NCBI RefSeq assembly: GCF_001436045.1
Contig: NZ_AZER01000025.1
Coordinates: 22,349-86,348, forward strand
DNA length: 64,000 nucleotides
Origin: Limosilactobacillus frumenti DSM 13145
GTDB taxonomy: Bacteria > Bacillota > Bacilli > Lactobacillales > Lactobacillaceae
Reading direction: 5' to 3'
Part shown: positions 25,855 to 36,300 of the stretch, piece by piece
Layout: every line of letters starts with the position of its first letter
How positions within the stretch are numbered: the first letter of the stretch is position 1
Notes under the pieces: model-generated
Told to the model about the DNA's origin: nothing
What the model saw: only the letters and a program-made list of their open reading frames with translations
The model's database searches: none
Program-made: the position numbers and the translations under genes

Positions 25855-27189
25855 CTAACGATGATCTTGTTTGACCGAGACTATCCAAGCCAAGTCCTGA
25901 TGGTTCCATTTACGCCAGGTAAACTCGACACCAAAACTAATAATCAATAAAGCAATGACTGACAGCCACGTTAACACTTCACCATTGATAATGGTTTGAG
26001 CAAATAACAGCGCAAACAAAGCAAAATTAAGAATGATTGAGCCAATCAGCAGCCACCGGTTTGCGCCTGTCTGTCTAATTAAGCGCAAATGACCAACATT
26101 AACCATTGCATAGACCAGTAAGAAAGCCAGACTAGCCATTTCACCAACTGATGCCAATGGAAAAATGACGACAAATAAGCAGACCATTAATGAGGTAAAG
26201 AACAATCCCCAAGTACCGCCAATCTTGGTCATTGCCCCAAACTTCGGTGGGATTTCATCAATCTTAGCAATCCGAATTGCTAGATTCTCATCACCAAACA
26301 TCGTTGAATTAACAGCAGATGCCGTCGCTACTAACGCAGCAATACTAATTAAGACCATCCCAATTTTACCAAATAGCACCTTCCCAGCAATGGCCAGGAC
26401 GTGTCCTTGGTTAGCGATCGCACCATGAACACCAATCGTCATAATAACAACTACACTTGCAATAATATAAATGGCCATTACTATTCCTAAAGATAGGAAG
26501 AGGGCCATGGGCAATTGCTTCTGCGGATTCTTCATATTGCCCGCGGCATTAGTGACCACCCCAAAACCTTCATAGGTAACATACAGTAGTCCTGCCGCTG
26601 ACAAAATACCCAATATCCCGCCATGAACAGTCGAAGTCATCATTGGCGCCATATGGGCCTGGCTCAAACCCACACCAATGAATGCCAGTAAAATGATTAA
26701 TTCAAATGCAATAATAGCGGTTTGCGCACGGGCCACTTGCTGTGAGCCAAACAAATTTAGGATGACAACCACAATGACAATGCCAATACTAATCATTTTG
26801 CCAAGCCAGTCATTATTTTGCCGACCCATTAATTGACAAGCATATTCAGCAAAACCCGTTGCATAGAGCGCCATTGCAATAATCCAGCCAAAATACTGGA
26901 AAACATTTAATCCACCGGCAAGGAGGCCATCGCCAAATCCTTTGACTAAAAATTGGGCTGCGCCGCCACGATCGGGATACTTCATTCCAAGCTTAGAATA
27001 GGAGTACACCGAAAAAGCGGCCACTAAGCCACCAATCAAGAAAGCCACTGGTAACCAAACGCCAGCCGACTTGGCCGCTAGTCCTAACAATGTATACAGG
27101 CCAGCACCCATCATGCCGCCCACGCCGATTGCGGTGGCACCAACCACCCCGATGGTTCCTGTTTTACTATTTGTTTGCTTGTTCATCAT
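25855..27189 (-). CDS. APC-family amino acid permease
   Basis: 444 residues with 12 hydrophobic segments. GVVGATAIGVGGMMGAGLYTLLG near the start carries the Gly-rich helix 1 motif of amino acid/polyamine/organocation transporters. Substrate unknown. GAGG lies 6 bases before ATG 27189. It is downstream of thiE on the same strand but separated by 55 bases, with no sign that it belongs to thiamine salvage. Confidence 0.85.
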   Translation of the reverse strand: MMNKQTNSKTGTIGVVGATAIGVGGMMGAGLYTLLGLAAKSAGVWLPVAFLIGGLVAAFSVYSYSKLGMKYPDRGGAAQFLVKGFGDGLLAGGLNVFQYFGWIIAMALYATGFAEYACQLMGRQNNDWLGKMISIGIVIVVVILNLFGSQQVARAQTAIIAFELIILLAFIGVGLSQAHMAPMMTSTVHGGILGILSAAGLLYVTYEGFGVVTNAAGNMKNPQKQLPMALFLSLGIVMAIYIIASVVVIMTIGVHGAIANQGHVLAIAGKVLFGKIGMVLISIAALVATASAVNSTMFGDENLAIRIAKIDEIPPKFGAMTKIGGTWGLFFTSLMVCLFVVIFPLASVGEMASLAFLLVYAMVNVGHLRLIRQTGANRWLLIGSIILNFALFALLFAQTIINGEVLTWLSVIALLIISFGVEFTWRKWNHQDLAWIVSVKQDHR

Positions 27190-27243
27190 ATAGCGCCTCG
27201 ATATAACAATTACTAACTTAATTATAGCGCTCCCGTTAATGAA

Positions 27244-27891
27244 TTAGTGTTCAAAAGCAGTCTTCATTTGATCAATTGCTTCTCTTAGGTTGTTATTATT
27301 CGCCAAATAAGAAATTACCGCTGCACCGGCACAATTAGTATTCGCTACTTCACCGAAATTTTGATTATTAATCCCGCCGATGGCGACAACGGGGTGCTTG
27401 CTCAACTGGACAAGTTTTTGCAACTGTTGTGGCCCAATTGCCGGATCAGCATCTGCTTTGGAATCAGTAGGATAAATTGGCCCCACTCCAATATAGTCAA
27501 CGGCCAATTTATTGGCATGCTCAACCTGTTCACTGGTATTACATGAGTAACCGACCATCATCTGGCTGCCAACTGCAGACAGGACTTGTTCAACCTGTTG
27601 ATCCTTTTGGCCAACATGTATCCCATCGGCGTGAATCTGTTGGGCCAATTGCACATCATCATCAACGAATAAGGGAACTCCATATGATTGACAAAGTCGT
27701 TTAAGCTGGCCGCCAAGTTCAATTTTGGCCGTTTCATCCAGATGGCTAGAACCCTTTTCACGGAACTGAAAAGCCGTAATACCATTTTTTAATGCCATTG
27801 TGACTTTTGCTAGTAAGGCAGATGGGGAATGATGAATGTCTTGCGTCCCGGCCACAAAGTAGCATCGTAATATTGCTGGATCAAACATCAC
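27244..27891 (-). CDS. thiE: Thiamine-phosphate synthase
   Basis: 215 residues, TIM barrel: FREKG (about residue 41), FVDDDVQLA, ADGIHVGQ, GYSCNT, DYIGVGPIYPT and VAIGGIN are ThiE motifs. It joins HMP-pyrophosphate and thiazole phosphate. Its ATG overlaps the thiD stop (ATGA). Last gene of the TPP-riboswitch operon. Confidence 0.95.
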   Translation of the reverse strand: MMFDPAILRCYFVAGTQDIHHSPSALLAKVTMALKNGITAFQFREKGSSHLDETAKIELGGQLKRLCQSYGVPLFVDDDVQLAQQIHADGIHVGQKDQQVEQVLSAVGSQMMVGYSCNTSEQVEHANKLAVDYIGVGPIYPTDSKADADPAIGPQQLQKLVQLSKHPVVAIGGINNQNFGEVANTNCAGAAVISYLANNNNLREAIDQMKTAFEH

Positions 27892-28697
27892 TTTTCACCT
27901 CCAAACGCCCACAGATTGAGTGGTCCATGGCCATGACCAATCTGAATGGTATTGGCAATACTAGCAGTCACAAACTGCTTACTAATTTTTATGGCTTCTT
28001 CTATTGGCTTACCCTTAGCCAATTCCGCAACAATACAGGAAGAAATCGTATCCCCAGTGCCGTGGGTCCGTTTTGTGTGAACCCGTTTGGCCTTCATCCA
28101 AAAGTCACGTTGATCAGCTAAGAGCACGTAGTCAGTGGCATAGTCAGGATCGTTAAAATGGCCAGCCTTCACTAACACGTTTTTAGCTCCCATAGATTGA
28201 AGTTGTCGAGCAGCTTCCTTCATTTGTTCAGGTTGTTCAACTTTGATCCCGGTTAGCTTCTCCGTTTCTGGCAAGTTAGGAGTGATAAGAGTACACAGCG
28301 GTATCAAATCTCTTTTAACTTCGGCAATGGCATCATCAGCGAGTAACTTTGCTCCTCCCTTGGCCACCATTACGGGATCTAAAACATATGGTCCAAAATC
28401 GTAGCGACGGAGATTTTCTGCCACTATTTGAACAGTCGGAATATCAGCCAGCATCCCCGTCTTACATGCCCGAATCCGAAAGTCATCCGCAATTGATGCA
28501 AACTGTGCATTGATCTGTTCAGTGGTCAGAGGATATGCCTTTTGGACGCCAAGGGTGTTCTGGGCTGTGATGGCTACAATTACGGTCGCCCCAAAAACAC
28601 GGCGCATCTGCATCGTTTTCAAATCAGCTTGCATACCAGCACCACCGCCACAGTCTGAACCAGCAATCGTCAATGTCTGGGGGAATTCATTAATCAT
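27888..28697 (-). CDS. thiD: Hydroxymethylpyrimidine / phosphomethylpyrimidine kinase
   Basis: 269 residues, ribokinase fold: TIAGSDCGGGAGMQADLKT at the start (substrate site), VMVAKGGAKLL in the middle and RTHGTGDTISSCI near 215 (ATP and catalytic Asp). It phosphorylates HMP twice. ATG 28697 follows AAAGAGTG by 6 bases and overlaps the thiM end. Confidence 0.95.
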   Translation of the reverse strand: MINEFPQTLTIAGSDCGGGAGMQADLKTMQMRRVFGATVIVAITAQNTLGVQKAYPLTTEQINAQFASIADDFRIRACKTGMLADIPTVQIVAENLRRYDFGPYVLDPVMVAKGGAKLLADDAIAEVKRDLIPLCTLITPNLPETEKLTGIKVEQPEQMKEAARQLQSMGAKNVLVKAGHFNDPDYATDYVLLADQRDFWMKAKRVHTKRTHGTGDTISSCIVAELAKGKPIEEAIKISKQFVTASIANTIQIGHGHGPLNLWAFGGEK

Positions 28698-29484
28698 TAT
28701 GCTCACTCTTTTCAAATAGTTTTGTTATTTCTACTGTCGTTATTTCACTTAAAACATCATTAAAGTGGTTGAACCAAGTAAGGGATCCCCGGTCATGACA
28801 ACTTTGACCACACAAGGTAAAAGTCCCCACTGCTGTCGAAACTGCCTGCAGACTGTTTTCAACTGCCAGGAAAGTTGCCACAAGTGAAGACAACATGTCA
28901 CCGGTACCAACATACCGGGGAAAATATGGGTTAGTAAACGTTGATTCCTCAACATCAATGCCATCACTCACATAATCAGTGGGGCCGCTAGCGAGGGCAA
29001 AACTGTGAAAATGCCGGGCACATTCTTGAACCAATTCACTAACATTATCTTGTCCCTCACCACTGTCGATACCGTGACTGTGCCATGGGCGGTGTAATAA
29101 AGCTGCCATTTCGCCAGCATTGCCACGTAGACAGGTAACTGGGTAACGATCCAGAACCTGCTTAGTCCAGTTCAGTCGAAAACTACTACTCCCTACCGCT
29201 ACCGGGTCAAACACCACTGGCCGGTGAAAAGCTTGGTTGGCGGCCAAAATTGCCGTCATCAGTTCTTGTTGTGCTTGATTAAGCGTGCCAATGTTTAAGC
29301 AGATCGCATCCGCTTGAGCAACCATATCTGGAACTTCTTCTGGAGCAGTAATCATCATTGGCGATGCGCCAATAAAATTCACCGCGTTAGCCACAATCTG
29401 TGGGGTAACAGCATTGTTAATTATTAGAACCAGGGGATGGGTTGAACGAACGCGTTCAATTAGTGACCAATCAAATTGCTTCAT
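28690..29484 (-). CDS. thiM: Hydroxyethylthiazole kinase
   Basis: 264 residues. The ThiM pattern is visible: NNAVTPQIVANAVNFIGASPMM (early, split here), DPVAVGSSSFR, RGNAGEMAAL and GTGDMLSSLV with the catalytic GTGD. It phosphorylates the thiazole alcohol for salvage. ATG 29484 is preferred, 8 bases after GAGGGG, and overlaps the tenA stop as ATGA. Confidence 0.95.
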   Translation of the reverse strand: MKQFDWSLIERVRSTHPLVLIINNAVTPQIVANAVNFIGASPMMITAPEEVPDMVAQADAICLNIGTLNQAQQELMTAILAANQAFHRPVVFDPVAVGSSSFRLNWTKQVLDRYPVTCLRGNAGEMAALLHRPWHSHGIDSGEGQDNVSELVQECARHFHSFALASGPTDYVSDGIDVEESTFTNPYFPRYVGTGDMLSSLVATFLAVENSLQAVSTAVGTFTLCGQSCHDRGSLTWFNHFNDVLSEITTVEITKLFEKSEHND

Positions 29485-30137
29485 TGTTGCCACCCCTCTT
29501 CCTCCATCGCCATTTGCCAAAAATGCAGTTCATAAAAGCTACTACGAACAAAGGCCTGTCGCATCTGCTGGCGAATTTCCTTGTTAACACTATCCGCCAC
29601 CGTATTTAATGCGCTCATCATCCTTTGCTTTTCCCCACTAGCTGCTACTTCAGCATAAGTTTGAAAAAAGCGATTATACATTGGCTGCGGGCTCTGTTGA
29701 TATCGCCAGTATTCCGCTAATTCGTTATATAGCCATGGGCATGGTAATAGAGATGCTAATCCTACTTCTGAAGAGACGGCAATGCTTTGTCGCAAATGGT
29801 TGAGGTAGTCATATGTAGTTGGCGCTAGTGGTGTCTCCCGGTATTCGTGCGTACTAACCTTCATTTCTTGAAAATACTTCTCCCGTTCCTTAATTTCCAG
29901 CTGCGAATCATCCATTACAAAAAGGTCATTAGGAATTGAATAGACAGCACTCAGTTGATCCATTACTTGTCGTTGTAAGTGATTAAACACTTCCAAATAG
30001 CGATAATCTTGAATGCAGTAAAAGCGGAATTTACGGATCGGTAACTGGCCGTTTGCCATCCTGGTGATAAAAGGATGGTGAAAACTCTGGTGCCATAAAT
30101 TGGCAACTTGTTGATGAATGCTTGTCGCAAATGTCAT
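29481..30137 (-). CDS. tenA: Thiaminase II / aminopyrimidine aminohydrolase TenA
   Basis: 218 residues, all helical. LLPCPWLYNELAEYW (about residues 131-145) has the catalytic Cys of TenA, and FRFYCIQDYRYLEVF near residue 36-50 the Asp/Tyr region. It hydrolyses base-degraded thiamine to recover HMP. First gene of the operon tenA-thiM-thiD-thiE, directly after the TPP riboswitch. No thiC, thiG or thiS is seen, so the locus is for salvage. Confidence 0.94.
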   Translation of the reverse strand: MTFATSIHQQVANLWHQSFHHPFITRMANGQLPIRKFRFYCIQDYRYLEVFNHLQRQVMDQLSAVYSIPNDLFVMDDSQLEIKEREKYFQEMKVSTHEYRETPLAPTTYDYLNHLRQSIAVSSEVGLASLLPCPWLYNELAEYWRYQQSPQPMYNRFFQTYAEVAASGEKQRMMSALNTVADSVNKEIRQQMRQAFVRSSFYELHFWQMAMEEEGWQQ

Positions 30138-30159
30138 TATTAACGGATCCTTTCTAAAA

Positions 30160-30290
30160 CAAAACGCACGTAAGTTAAAAACCTACGTGCGTAACATGAA
30201 TGCAACTTTCCTTCGCAAGTATTAACTTAACAGGTTCAAGGGTATAATCTCAGCCGCAGTGGGCACCCCTAGTGCTAATATTCAATTCTG
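30160..30290 (-). promoter_or_regulatory. TPP riboswitch with terminator
   Basis: On the minus RNA the THI-box parts appear in order: ACTAGGGGTGCCC, GGCTGAGAT, ACCCTTGAACCTG and a final GAAGGAAAGT (about 30199-30276). A terminator-like stem ACGCACGTAGGT/ACTTACGTGCGT followed by TTTTGTTTTA (30160-30191) lies between it and tenA. TPP binding should stop transcription of the operon. Confidence 0.95.
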
Positions 30291-30319
30291 TTTTAACTGT
30301 ACAATAAATAGTCAATTCC

Positions 30320-30333
30320 TGCAAGCGATTACA
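30320..30333. promoter_or_regulatory. Perfect cre site between tenA and the FRG gene
   Basis: TGCAAGCGATTACA matches TGNAANCGNTNNCA at every fixed position. It lies between divergent genes: 44 bases upstream of the thi riboswitch and about 100 bases upstream of the FRG gene. Which side it controls is unclear. Confidence 0.6.
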
Positions 30334-30435
30334 TTTAAACCAATCTTTTTTACTAGAGTTTATGTTTGAACTAGCTTAAACTAAAGCTGATATTTGTATT
30401 TACTGATCGCTTGGTTATAAAGGCAGGTTTTCAAT

Positions 30436-31527
30436 ATGATTCATACTATTCAAACCGTCTCTGATTACATTGAAGAAATCGAAAAATTAATCAATGACAA
30501 GCACCATAACTTCTATTTTCGTGGCCAGGATGATGCATTTTCCAACACCCTACCAGCTATTTTTCGGAGTCGCAAATTACTGGATAACGAAGATAATTTA
30601 TTCAATGATTTTCTAATGACTGATCCCCAGTTGTTTGAAAAATGCCGGACTAATTTCGAACGAATGGCATTGATGGAACACTACCACTTACCAACAAGAT
30701 TACTGGATGTCAGTTCTAATCCATTAATTGCCCTGTTTTTTGCGGTAAAAGGCGGTCAGGGAAATGGCGAAGTCTACATTTACAAAGATCAGCCTAACCA
30801 GGATAAGCTCGCTGCAATGCTTGACCAGCGGGGATGGCATAACTTAATTGCTGAATACCAGTATAAAGTTGGTGTGACCCACCACAATTATTTTAAGAAA
30901 AACGCTTTTAGTAATGAAATGCAATTGGAATCATCTCTCGCCCGGCAATCCATGGCGGATAAGAGTTCGTTCTTTCAAACCATTAAGAAGTTCTACCAAC
31001 TAGATAATAGTTACATTGCTCAGCAACACCGCTTGTGGAGTGACGACTATTTAAATTACTTTGAAAATGAAGACGCCAACTACTTTGCTGAATTCAAGCA
31101 TGACTTACAGACGCTGCCATTTTTGCGGTTATTTGAAGAGGCCAAACGTGATATTCCAAGTTTTGCCAACAAATTGAATCCGCTCGAACTGATTGTCCCC
31201 AAGATAGTGACTATCAAGCGAATGAGCCGGCGAATGGAAAATCAGCAAGGACTGTTCCTCTTCGTGCCATTCATTGGTGATGAATATGATCAATCAGTAA
31301 ATGTCGATTATCACGAAATTGAACGCCAGGCACAAGCAGCCATTGATATTTTGAGCTTGTATAATGCAGATAACCCGAATGAAAAAGAGAAGTATATTAT
31401 TCCAGCCAAGTATAAACGATCCATTTTAGATGAACTGGCCAAGTTAGGAATTGACTACAGCTTTATTTATCCAGAAGACCACGCTAAAAAAGCTGAAATG
31501 ATTAAAAACAAGTACTTAGGGCTTTAA
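30436..31527 (+). CDS. FRG-domain protein
   Basis: 363 residues. FYFRGQDD (about residues 26-33) contains the namesake F-R-G motif, and ALMEHYHLPTRLLDVSSNPLIALFFAV (given here split by motif: EHYHLPTRLLD, then NPLIALFFAV) is the second conserved block. The biochemical role of FRG proteins is not established; some occur near defence islands, but no other defence gene is beside this one. It stands alone with a possible promoter (TTGAAC, 17 bases, GATATT) and a strong terminator. Confidence 0.85.
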   Translation: MIHTIQTVSDYIEEIEKLINDKHHNFYFRGQDDAFSNTLPAIFRSRKLLDNEDNLFNDFLMTDPQLFEKCRTNFERMALMEHYHLPTRLLDVSSNPLIALFFAVKGGQGNGEVYIYKDQPNQDKLAAMLDQRGWHNLIAEYQYKVGVTHHNYFKKNAFSNEMQLESSLARQSMADKSSFFQTIKKFYQLDNSYIAQQHRLWSDDYLNYFENEDANYFAEFKHDLQTLPFLRLFEEAKRDIPSFANKLNPLELIVPKIVTIKRMSRRMENQQGLFLFVPFIGDEYDQSVNVDYHEIERQAQAAIDILSLYNADNPNEKEKYIIPAKYKRSILDELAKLGIDYSFIYPEDHAKKAEMIKNKYLGL

Positions 31528-31583
31528 AGAAGCTGGGAAATAGACTCGTAAGTTTAAGTTCGAGACTACTAGTAACAGAGAAA

Positions 31584-31626
31584 GGGAAGAGAAAAAGCAT
31601 TCTGCTTTTTCTCTTCCCCTTTTTTA
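31584..31626. terminator. Terminator after the FRG gene
   Basis: A 16-bp stem GGGAAGAGAAAAAGCA/TGCTTTTTCTCTTCCC with a 3-base loop and a T run. Confidence 0.85.
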
Positions 31627-31660
31627 TACCCACTTGTGTGAACTACCTATTAGGAACTCA

Positions 31661-33250
31661 TCATTTAAAGTTATTTTTCATCATTAATCCTAAGAGACTA
31701 TTCAAGGATTTCAGCGCGTCAAACACAACTGACAGGTCATCGCTAGTCGCTACCGGATTAAGGATGTTGCCACTTTGTGCTTTTGACAGCTTACGTAAAT
31801 TCGTTGAAGCATTGGTTTTGACTAATGCCACCGTGAATGTCTGAAGTTGATCATTACTAAAGACATGCTCTTCCCTATTACGATCAAAGTTGTTGTATAG
31901 CACTTGGTAGCCATCCTTCTTCAACTGCTCAATTTCATCGGCTGTCGAATACCGCGCAGCAATCTTTTGGCCTACCTCTCCGGAAATCAATCCAGAAGAA
32001 GCAAGTTGTTTGCTCTCATCCCCTAAGTCAACATAGTTAACAATCGCCATTGGCTTCTGGAGTACCGTTGGAGCAGCTGGTTCTTGTGATGCATTTTCAA
32101 CAACATCAGGTTGGTAACTAACGTTGACCACATCATTATTACCAGTGACTTTTTGGGCAGCGACCGTCTTAACAGTAGAATGAAAACCATTAACTACTGG
32201 AACCGCCACTGGTTTATATGACTGCTCATCAGCTTGCCAAGGACTAGCCGTGATTAGCTCACCAGTCACCAGGTCCACCGTAATCGTTCGTCCCCAATTG
32301 ACTGCTTGCACAATCGGTTGCGGAGTTTTATCACCGGCACCAGAAAACTGCACAGTTAGCTTCGTTGTCCGTTGATATTGGTCAGCGTTGACTGAAGCTT
32401 GGGGATGTTGTGGTGAAACATTGGCATGACGGTGTTGCAATGTAATGATGTAAGTTTGTTCAAACTGATCATTAGCATCAAAGAACTGTGGTGCCCCGTC
32501 CGGATTAAAGCCATTATCAACTAACTCATAGCCGCGGTTAATTAACTGCTTAATTGTTTCAGTTGGGTCGTAATTAATGACCGCATTTGGCTGACCGGTA
32601 ACCTCAACTGGCGTTATGATGGCCTGATTATGGTTATCAATGTCTAAGAAGCGGATCACTGCTGTTTGTGGCCCAGTTGATGCTTGCTTAATTAAGCGGT
32701 AATCAACAGTATATTCCACATCTGGTTTTGCTGGATCAACTTCATGACCGCCGACCATTGCCTGAGAAGGAGTATATCCCTGAACACTGGGACTGCCAAT
32801 GACTGGGTAATTTGAGTGAACCGGCCGCCATGGCTTACTTCCCATCCTCTTATTGGTCACTTTATCAAAGATGATTGACCGGCTCAACTGGACGGTTGTC
32901 TGACTGTCACGAGGCGTCCGACTACCTGCTCCTTGATAGTGAACTATTTGGTGCCCCACCTTAGCAACTTCATTTGGCTCAACACCATGGTCAAGATGAT
33001 TACCCGTTACCACTTGGCGCTGGTGCTTGAATGTCAGTAGGTGGGTCTGGTTATCAAAGCGCTGCTGGGCAAAACCATTAGTGACGAGTTCATAGCCTTG
33101 GCTTTGAAGCTTTTTTATTTGCTCATCAAGGTGGTAGTCACTAGTAGCGGTAATCTGACCAGACGTTGCAATTTGCGCCATGTTGTTATCTAGATCAACA
33201 TAATTAATAATCGCAAAAGATTGTGGCTGACCTTTTACTTCTGTTTGCAT
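31661..33250 (-). CDS. MucBP/Mub-repeat protein without signal peptide or anchor
   Basis: 529 residues. Three units of the form xxIINYVDLDN... GYELV.NGF... T.T..LKH (about residues 9-90, 200-290 and 415-500) alternate with two longer Mub B2-like units (VHYQGAGSRTP..., VQFSGAGDKTPQ...). These are the same repeat types as in the giant adhesin next door; the last one is closest to that protein's final repeat. No signal peptide, no LPXTG and no membrane segment are visible. ATG 33250 with GGGAGGAAT 6 bases upstream is the true start rather than any earlier codon. Predicted cytosolic unless exported by an unusual route. It lies 107 bases after the giant gene and may be co-transcribed. Confidence 0.85.
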   Translation of the reverse strand: MQTEVKGQPQSFAIINYVDLDNNMAQIATSGQITATSDYHLDEQIKKLQSQGYELVTNGFAQQRFDNQTHLLTFKHQRQVVTGNHLDHGVEPNEVAKVGHQIVHYQGAGSRTPRDSQTTVQLSRSIIFDKVTNKRMGSKPWRPVHSNYPVIGSPSVQGYTPSQAMVGGHEVDPAKPDVEYTVDYRLIKQASTGPQTAVIRFLDIDNHNQAIITPVEVTGQPNAVINYDPTETIKQLINRGYELVDNGFNPDGAPQFFDANDQFEQTYIITLQHRHANVSPQHPQASVNADQYQRTTKLTVQFSGAGDKTPQPIVQAVNWGRTITVDLVTGELITASPWQADEQSYKPVAVPVVNGFHSTVKTVAAQKVTGNNDVVNVSYQPDVVENASQEPAAPTVLQKPMAIVNYVDLGDESKQLASSGLISGEVGQKIAARYSTADEIEQLKKDGYQVLYNNFDRNREEHVFSNDQLQTFTVALVKTNASTNLRKLSKAQSGNILNPVATSDDLSVVFDALKSLNSLLGLMMKNNFK

Positions 33251-33280
33251 GGTAATTCCTCCCAACTGAAACCCCAAATA

Positions 33281-33307
33281 GGGAGTGGCATTGTTCATGT
33301 CACTCCC
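33281..33307. terminator. Hairpin between the giant adhesin and the small MucBP gene
   Basis: GGGAGTG pairs with CACTCCC across a 13-base loop. There is no U run after it on the minus strand, so it may be a weak terminator or an RNA-processing or stability element. Confidence 0.5.
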
Positions 33308-33357
33308 TATTGGCTAGTTCTATTCTAATTGTAGTAATGAACTAATTAATAATCAAA

Positions 33358-36300
33358 CTAATTACGACGCTTCTTCTTATCTGTTCCTGCCAAACCAAGA
33401 GCAGCAAGTGCGGCCGCTGCACCTAAAGCAACAGCTTCAGCAGTCTGATCGTTACCAGTTTGTGGAAGGGTTGCAGCTGATGTTGGCTGCTGTGCTTCTT
33501 CGGCTGGTTGAACATTAACTGTTTGTTGTGGAGTTGGTTGCTGTGGTGTTGGCTGTTGACCAGGTTGTGGTTGTGGAGTTGGTTCCGGCGTTGGTTCTGG
33601 AACAGGTTGTGGTTGCGGAGTTGGTTCTGGAGTTGGTGTAGGAGTTGGCGTTGCCTTCTTCTTCAATGCCACCGTGAAGACTTGAGTAACATTACTGTCA
33701 TTATCGAAGTTCTTCACAATTCCATCACCATCAAAGCCATTGTAAACAAGTTCATAGCCAGCAGCTTCGAGCTTTTGAAGCTCTGCACTAGTGCTGTAAA
33801 GCTTGTTAATGCTTGTTCCTGCTTTACCAGAAAGAATTCCGGAAGTAGCAATTTGTTGACCAGTATCAACATCAACATAGTTAACAACCGCTTGTTGGTC
33901 AGTTTCAGGAGTGACGTAAGGAACCTTAACATCCTTTCCTGGATCCTCGTTTGGAGCAACTGGGTCACCTGGCTTACCATTTTCTGGCTTGTAGCCGGGT
34001 ACATCAGGGATTTGACCACTAGTTGTCTTAGTAGGGTCCTGTGGATCAGTTGGGAATTGTGGTTGATCAGCATTTGGAATTGGGTTGCCATTAGGGTCAA
34101 CCGGAATGATATGACCGTTAGACGTGTAGGTAACAACAACCGTCTTGGTTAAGTCATCAGGAGTTACCGTTTGACCACCGGCAGTCCGCTTATCTGCATG
34201 ATACCCTTCAACAACTGGTGTATCAACGTTACCAAAGGTGTGGCTAGTTACATTCCATCCAGAATCATTGATAACCTTGCCAGTTACTTCATCAAAGGTG
34301 ATTGTCTTGGTGAAGTCAAAGCTCTGCTTATTATCAGCTGGAGTCTTATCACCGGCGCCAACGTAATGGATCGTCTGCGTACCAGTCTTCTTCAGACTAT
34401 TGATATCAGTACCATCTGGATACTTAGGCCCATTTGGATTGTTTGGATCAACTGGTTGACCTGGGTTACCTGGCTGATCTGGCGTTACGGTCTTAGTCTT
34501 GTGAACAACGTAAATCGTAACAGTCGTCGTACCCTTCGTAATCTCACCAGGAACAGTAACTCCTGGGTTGACAACTTCATAACCCTTGTTTTCAAGGTTC
34601 GTAATGGTTTGTGCCTTGTTGAAGTCAACCTTCGTGCCAATCTCATGTTCACCACTAGTCCAACCATATTCAGTCAAATCATTGCCAGTAGTATTGTCAT
34701 GAACAACAATATTAACAATTCCTTGATCCTTAGTTGGCACATTGTAAATAACGTTAGTATCCTTACCAGGATCAGTTGGCGTTACCGTTGGTGTTTCTGG
34801 CGTCATACCAGGAATGTTTGGCACTGGTTCATCCGGCGTTACCGTCGTTGGATCGTTTGGATTAGTTGGGTATTGTGGCGTTGGTACATTTGGAATTGGG
34901 TTCCCGTTTGGATCAACTGGAACAATCTTACCATTTGGCGTGTAGGTTACAGTAACCGTCTTCGTCAAGTCGGTTGGCGTTACTGTGGTATTACCAGCAG
35001 TCCGCTTATCGGCGTGGTATCCATTGACAACTGGTGTGTCAACACTTCCGAAGGTGTGACTCGTGACATTCCAACCAGAGTCATTAGTGATCTTACCAGT
35101 GACGTTATCAAAGGTAATCGTCTTAGTAAAGTCAAAGCTCTGTTTATTATCAGCTGGGGTCTTATCACCGGCGCCAACATAGTGGATTGTCTGCGTACCA
35201 GTCTTCTTCAGGTTGTTGATATCAGTGCCATCTGGGTACTTAGGCCCATTTGGATTGTTTGGATTAACTGGTTGACCTGGGTTACCCGGCTTATCTGGCG
35301 TTACGGTCGTGTGACCATGCTTCAGAACAACAGTGTAAGTTTGGGTAGTACTGTCATCATTATCAAAGGTTGCTCCGGCTGGGAAACCATCATTGACTAG
35401 AACGTAACCCTTGTTCTCAAGGTCCTTAATCGTTGAAGCCGTGGAGTAGTTGATCTTGGTGTTAGCCTTACCAACCAAGTTACCAGAAGTAATGATAACC
35501 TTGTTGCCCTCATCAGCATCAACGTAGTTAACAATCGCTACTTGATCATTAACTGGTACTGGGTTGGCCTTGTAGTAAACCGTTGCTTCCACATTAGGGT
35601 GGTTGTAAGCGACATTCTCAATTGCCTTGATGTCATTACCATCAGCAAGATCACTTGGGGTCGTCCGAGCAGCATCGATCGTGTAATTACCAATCGTTGG
35701 TGACGTTACCTTGGCGAATGTGACTGGGTTAGACCATACGAAGTCGTTATCAGTAGCTGTACTAATATCAATTTCGTGATTAATGTCATGGTCATAAGTA
35801 ATCTGGCCATTCTCAACACTCTGAACACGGAGCATCTTACCAGTAACCTTATCAACCATCCCTTGGCCTCTGAAGGTAGCAGTATCGGTGTAATCCGTCG
35901 TCAATGGTTTGCCAGTGGCTTCATCAACGTAGTGAACGGTTTCCGTTACTGTCCGCGTCAAGTCAGTCCGACCAAAGGCGTTTTCTGGATTAATTGGTGT
36001 GTAACCATGTTCTAAGTATACGTAGAAGGCTTGATCAACACCTGGTTGCTCGTCAAACTTCCATTGACTAGCAGCGCTTGTGTAGTCCGTCCCATATTGA
36101 ATTGGCTTGTTTGGATCAGCAGTGGCCTGAACGATACTGTGAATTACGTATCCGCTCTTAACCAGCGCAGCAATTGTCGTTTCAGCACCCTTGAAGTTAA
36201 TTGCACTATTGTCCTTACCAGTAGCATCGAATTGGTCAATTTCCTTATTATTATCGTTCATGTCGATAATATGGAGGTTAGCCTTTTCGTCTTGTTCTGG

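Noticed and set aside
30436..31527. FRG gene as part of a defence island
   Set aside because: Neighbours are thiamine salvage and adhesin genes; no restriction, toxin or mobile genes nearby, so a defence role is not supported here.
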